Assembly (NCBI GenBank): GCA_020063545.1 | Contig: JAGUUF010000181.1 | Span: forward strand, 1 to 6,698 | DNA length: 6,698 nucleotides | Reading direction: 5' to 3' | Source: Cytophagales bacterium | Lineage (GTDB): Bacteria; Bacteroidota; Bacteroidia; Cytophagales; Cyclobacteriaceae | Shown: in pieces, positions 6,062 through 6,698 of the stretch | How the letters are laid out: each line of letters starts with the position of its first letter | How positions within the stretch are numbered: the stretch's first letter is position 1 | The notes under the pieces: generated by a model | What the model was told of the DNA's origin: nothing | Database searches by the model: none | What the model saw: the letters and a program-made list of their open reading frames with translations, nothing else | Made by a program: the position numbers and the translations under genes

Positions 6062-6698
6062 ATTCCTTCACTTAGCGGCAGTTTTGGCTATGGGTCAGGC
6101 GTATATACCTAAATTCGATTTACAGGGTCACCGTGGTGCGCGGGGCATTAAACCTGAAAACACCATTCCCGCTTTTATTGCTGCGCTGGATGCCGGAGTT
6201 ACTACCATTGAATTGGACGTTGTTATTACAAAAGATAAACAGGTTGTTGTTTCGCACGAGCCATGGATGTCGGCCGAAATTTGCCTGAAACCAAACGGAA
6301 CAGAAATTTCCGACACAGAATCGAAAGCAATCAATATATATAACCTTACCTACAATGAGGTGAAGCAATACGATTGCGGCTCGAAAGGAAACGCGCATTT
6401 CCCTGAACAGGAAAAGCTAAAGGCAACCAAACCACTGCTCACCGAAGTTATTGCCGCTGTTGAAGATTATATAAAGAGCTATACCCAGTACGAAGTTGAC
6501 TATAATATTGAATTGAAAAGTTCAAAAACCGGTGATGGTAAGTATCATCCCGCCCCGGGCGAGTTTTCAGACGTGGTTTATAACCTCCTTAACCAATACC
6601 TGCCGCTGGATCGGGTGGTTATCCAGTCTTTCGATTTCAGGATTTTGCAGTACTGGCACACTAAGTATCCGGCTGTCAGGCTGGCAGCCCTGGTTGAA
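6036..6698 (+). CDS. Secreted glycerophosphodiester phosphodiesterase, 3' end cut by the window
   Basis: The first 221 residues are present and the frame is still open at the window edge. Residues 1-20 are a signal peptide (MKKFLCLFLF to AMGQ), so the enzyme is probably periplasmic, as for GlpQ-type enzymes, which split glycerophosphodiesters into glycerol-3-phosphate and an alcohol. The GDPD TIM-barrel signatures are clear: GHRGARGIKPENT at 31-43 (H32, R33, E41, N42), IELDVVITKDKQVVVSHE at 58-75 (E59, D61, H74) and NIELK at 157-161 (E159), followed by VIQSFD at 195-200. By analogy with GlpQ, H32 and H74 are the catalytic histidines and E59, D61 and E159 bind the metal. Residues about 77-130 form the usual small insertion of the family. 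ATG 6036 is chosen because the next in-frame ATG (6090) would remove the signal peptide. It has its own promoter. Confidence 0.92.
   Translation, partial: MKKFLCLFLFLHLAAVLAMGQAYIPKFDLQGHRGARGIKPENTIPAFIAALDAGVTTIELDVVITKDKQVVVSHEPWMSAEICLKPNGTEISDTESKAINIYNLTYNEVKQYDCGSKGNAHFPEQEKLKATKPLLTEVIAAVEDYIKSYTQYEVDYNIELKSSKTGDGKYHPAPGEFSDVVYNLLNQYLPLDRVVIQSFDFRILQYWHTKYPAVRLAALVE

Overview
The window looks like chromosomal DNA of a member of the Bacteroidota, probably of the Cytophagales/Cytophagia type. Three things point that way: a type IX secretion sorting-domain C-terminus, a GLPGLI-family protein paired with a carboxypeptidase-regulatory-domain TonB-type outer-membrane barrel, and promoter elements of the TAnnTTTG kind with no Shine-Dalgarno sequences. 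No finer taxonomic placement can be made from the sequence alone. I saw no mobile element, CRISPR array, tRNA or rRNA.

Layout, left to right. (1) The last 43 codons of a secreted protein with a T9SS type A sorting domain run on the plus strand into the window. (2) Two bases later, and convergent with it, lies a minus-strand two-component operon: a sensor histidine kinase (811-2277) followed by an OmpR/PhoB-type response regulator (135-818) whose start overlaps the kinase stop by 8 nt. (3) A 126-bp divergent intergenic region (2278-2403) carries a TAnnTTTG element almost touching the kinase start, a weaker element pointing the other way, and a cluster of TTAAC-like repeats that could be a regulator-binding site. 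(4) On the plus strand come a GLPGLI-family periplasmic protein (2404-3159) and, 27 nt later, a 931-residue TonB-dependent-receptor-like outer-membrane beta-barrel protein (3187-5982). (5) A 53-bp gap leads to a secreted glycerophosphodiester phosphodiesterase (6036 to the window edge, C-terminus missing).

How the parts may work together. The kinase/regulator pair is transcribed divergently from the GLPGLI/barrel pair, which suggests (inference only) that it senses an envelope signal and controls that outer-membrane module. The phosphodiesterase appears to be a separate transcription unit.

The most unusual structure is at the phosphodiesterase start. A perfect-looking intrinsic terminator (10 paired bases, GAAA loop, T7 run) spans the ATG and first six codons, and a TTG-N20-TATCTTTA promoter ends at the first base of its stem. 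Read-through RNA from the barrel gene would carry the whole hairpin. RNA started at the local promoter would lack most or all of the 5' arm. This looks like a compact insulator between two transcription units. The genes themselves belong to recognisable families; I found no clearly new multi-gene system.
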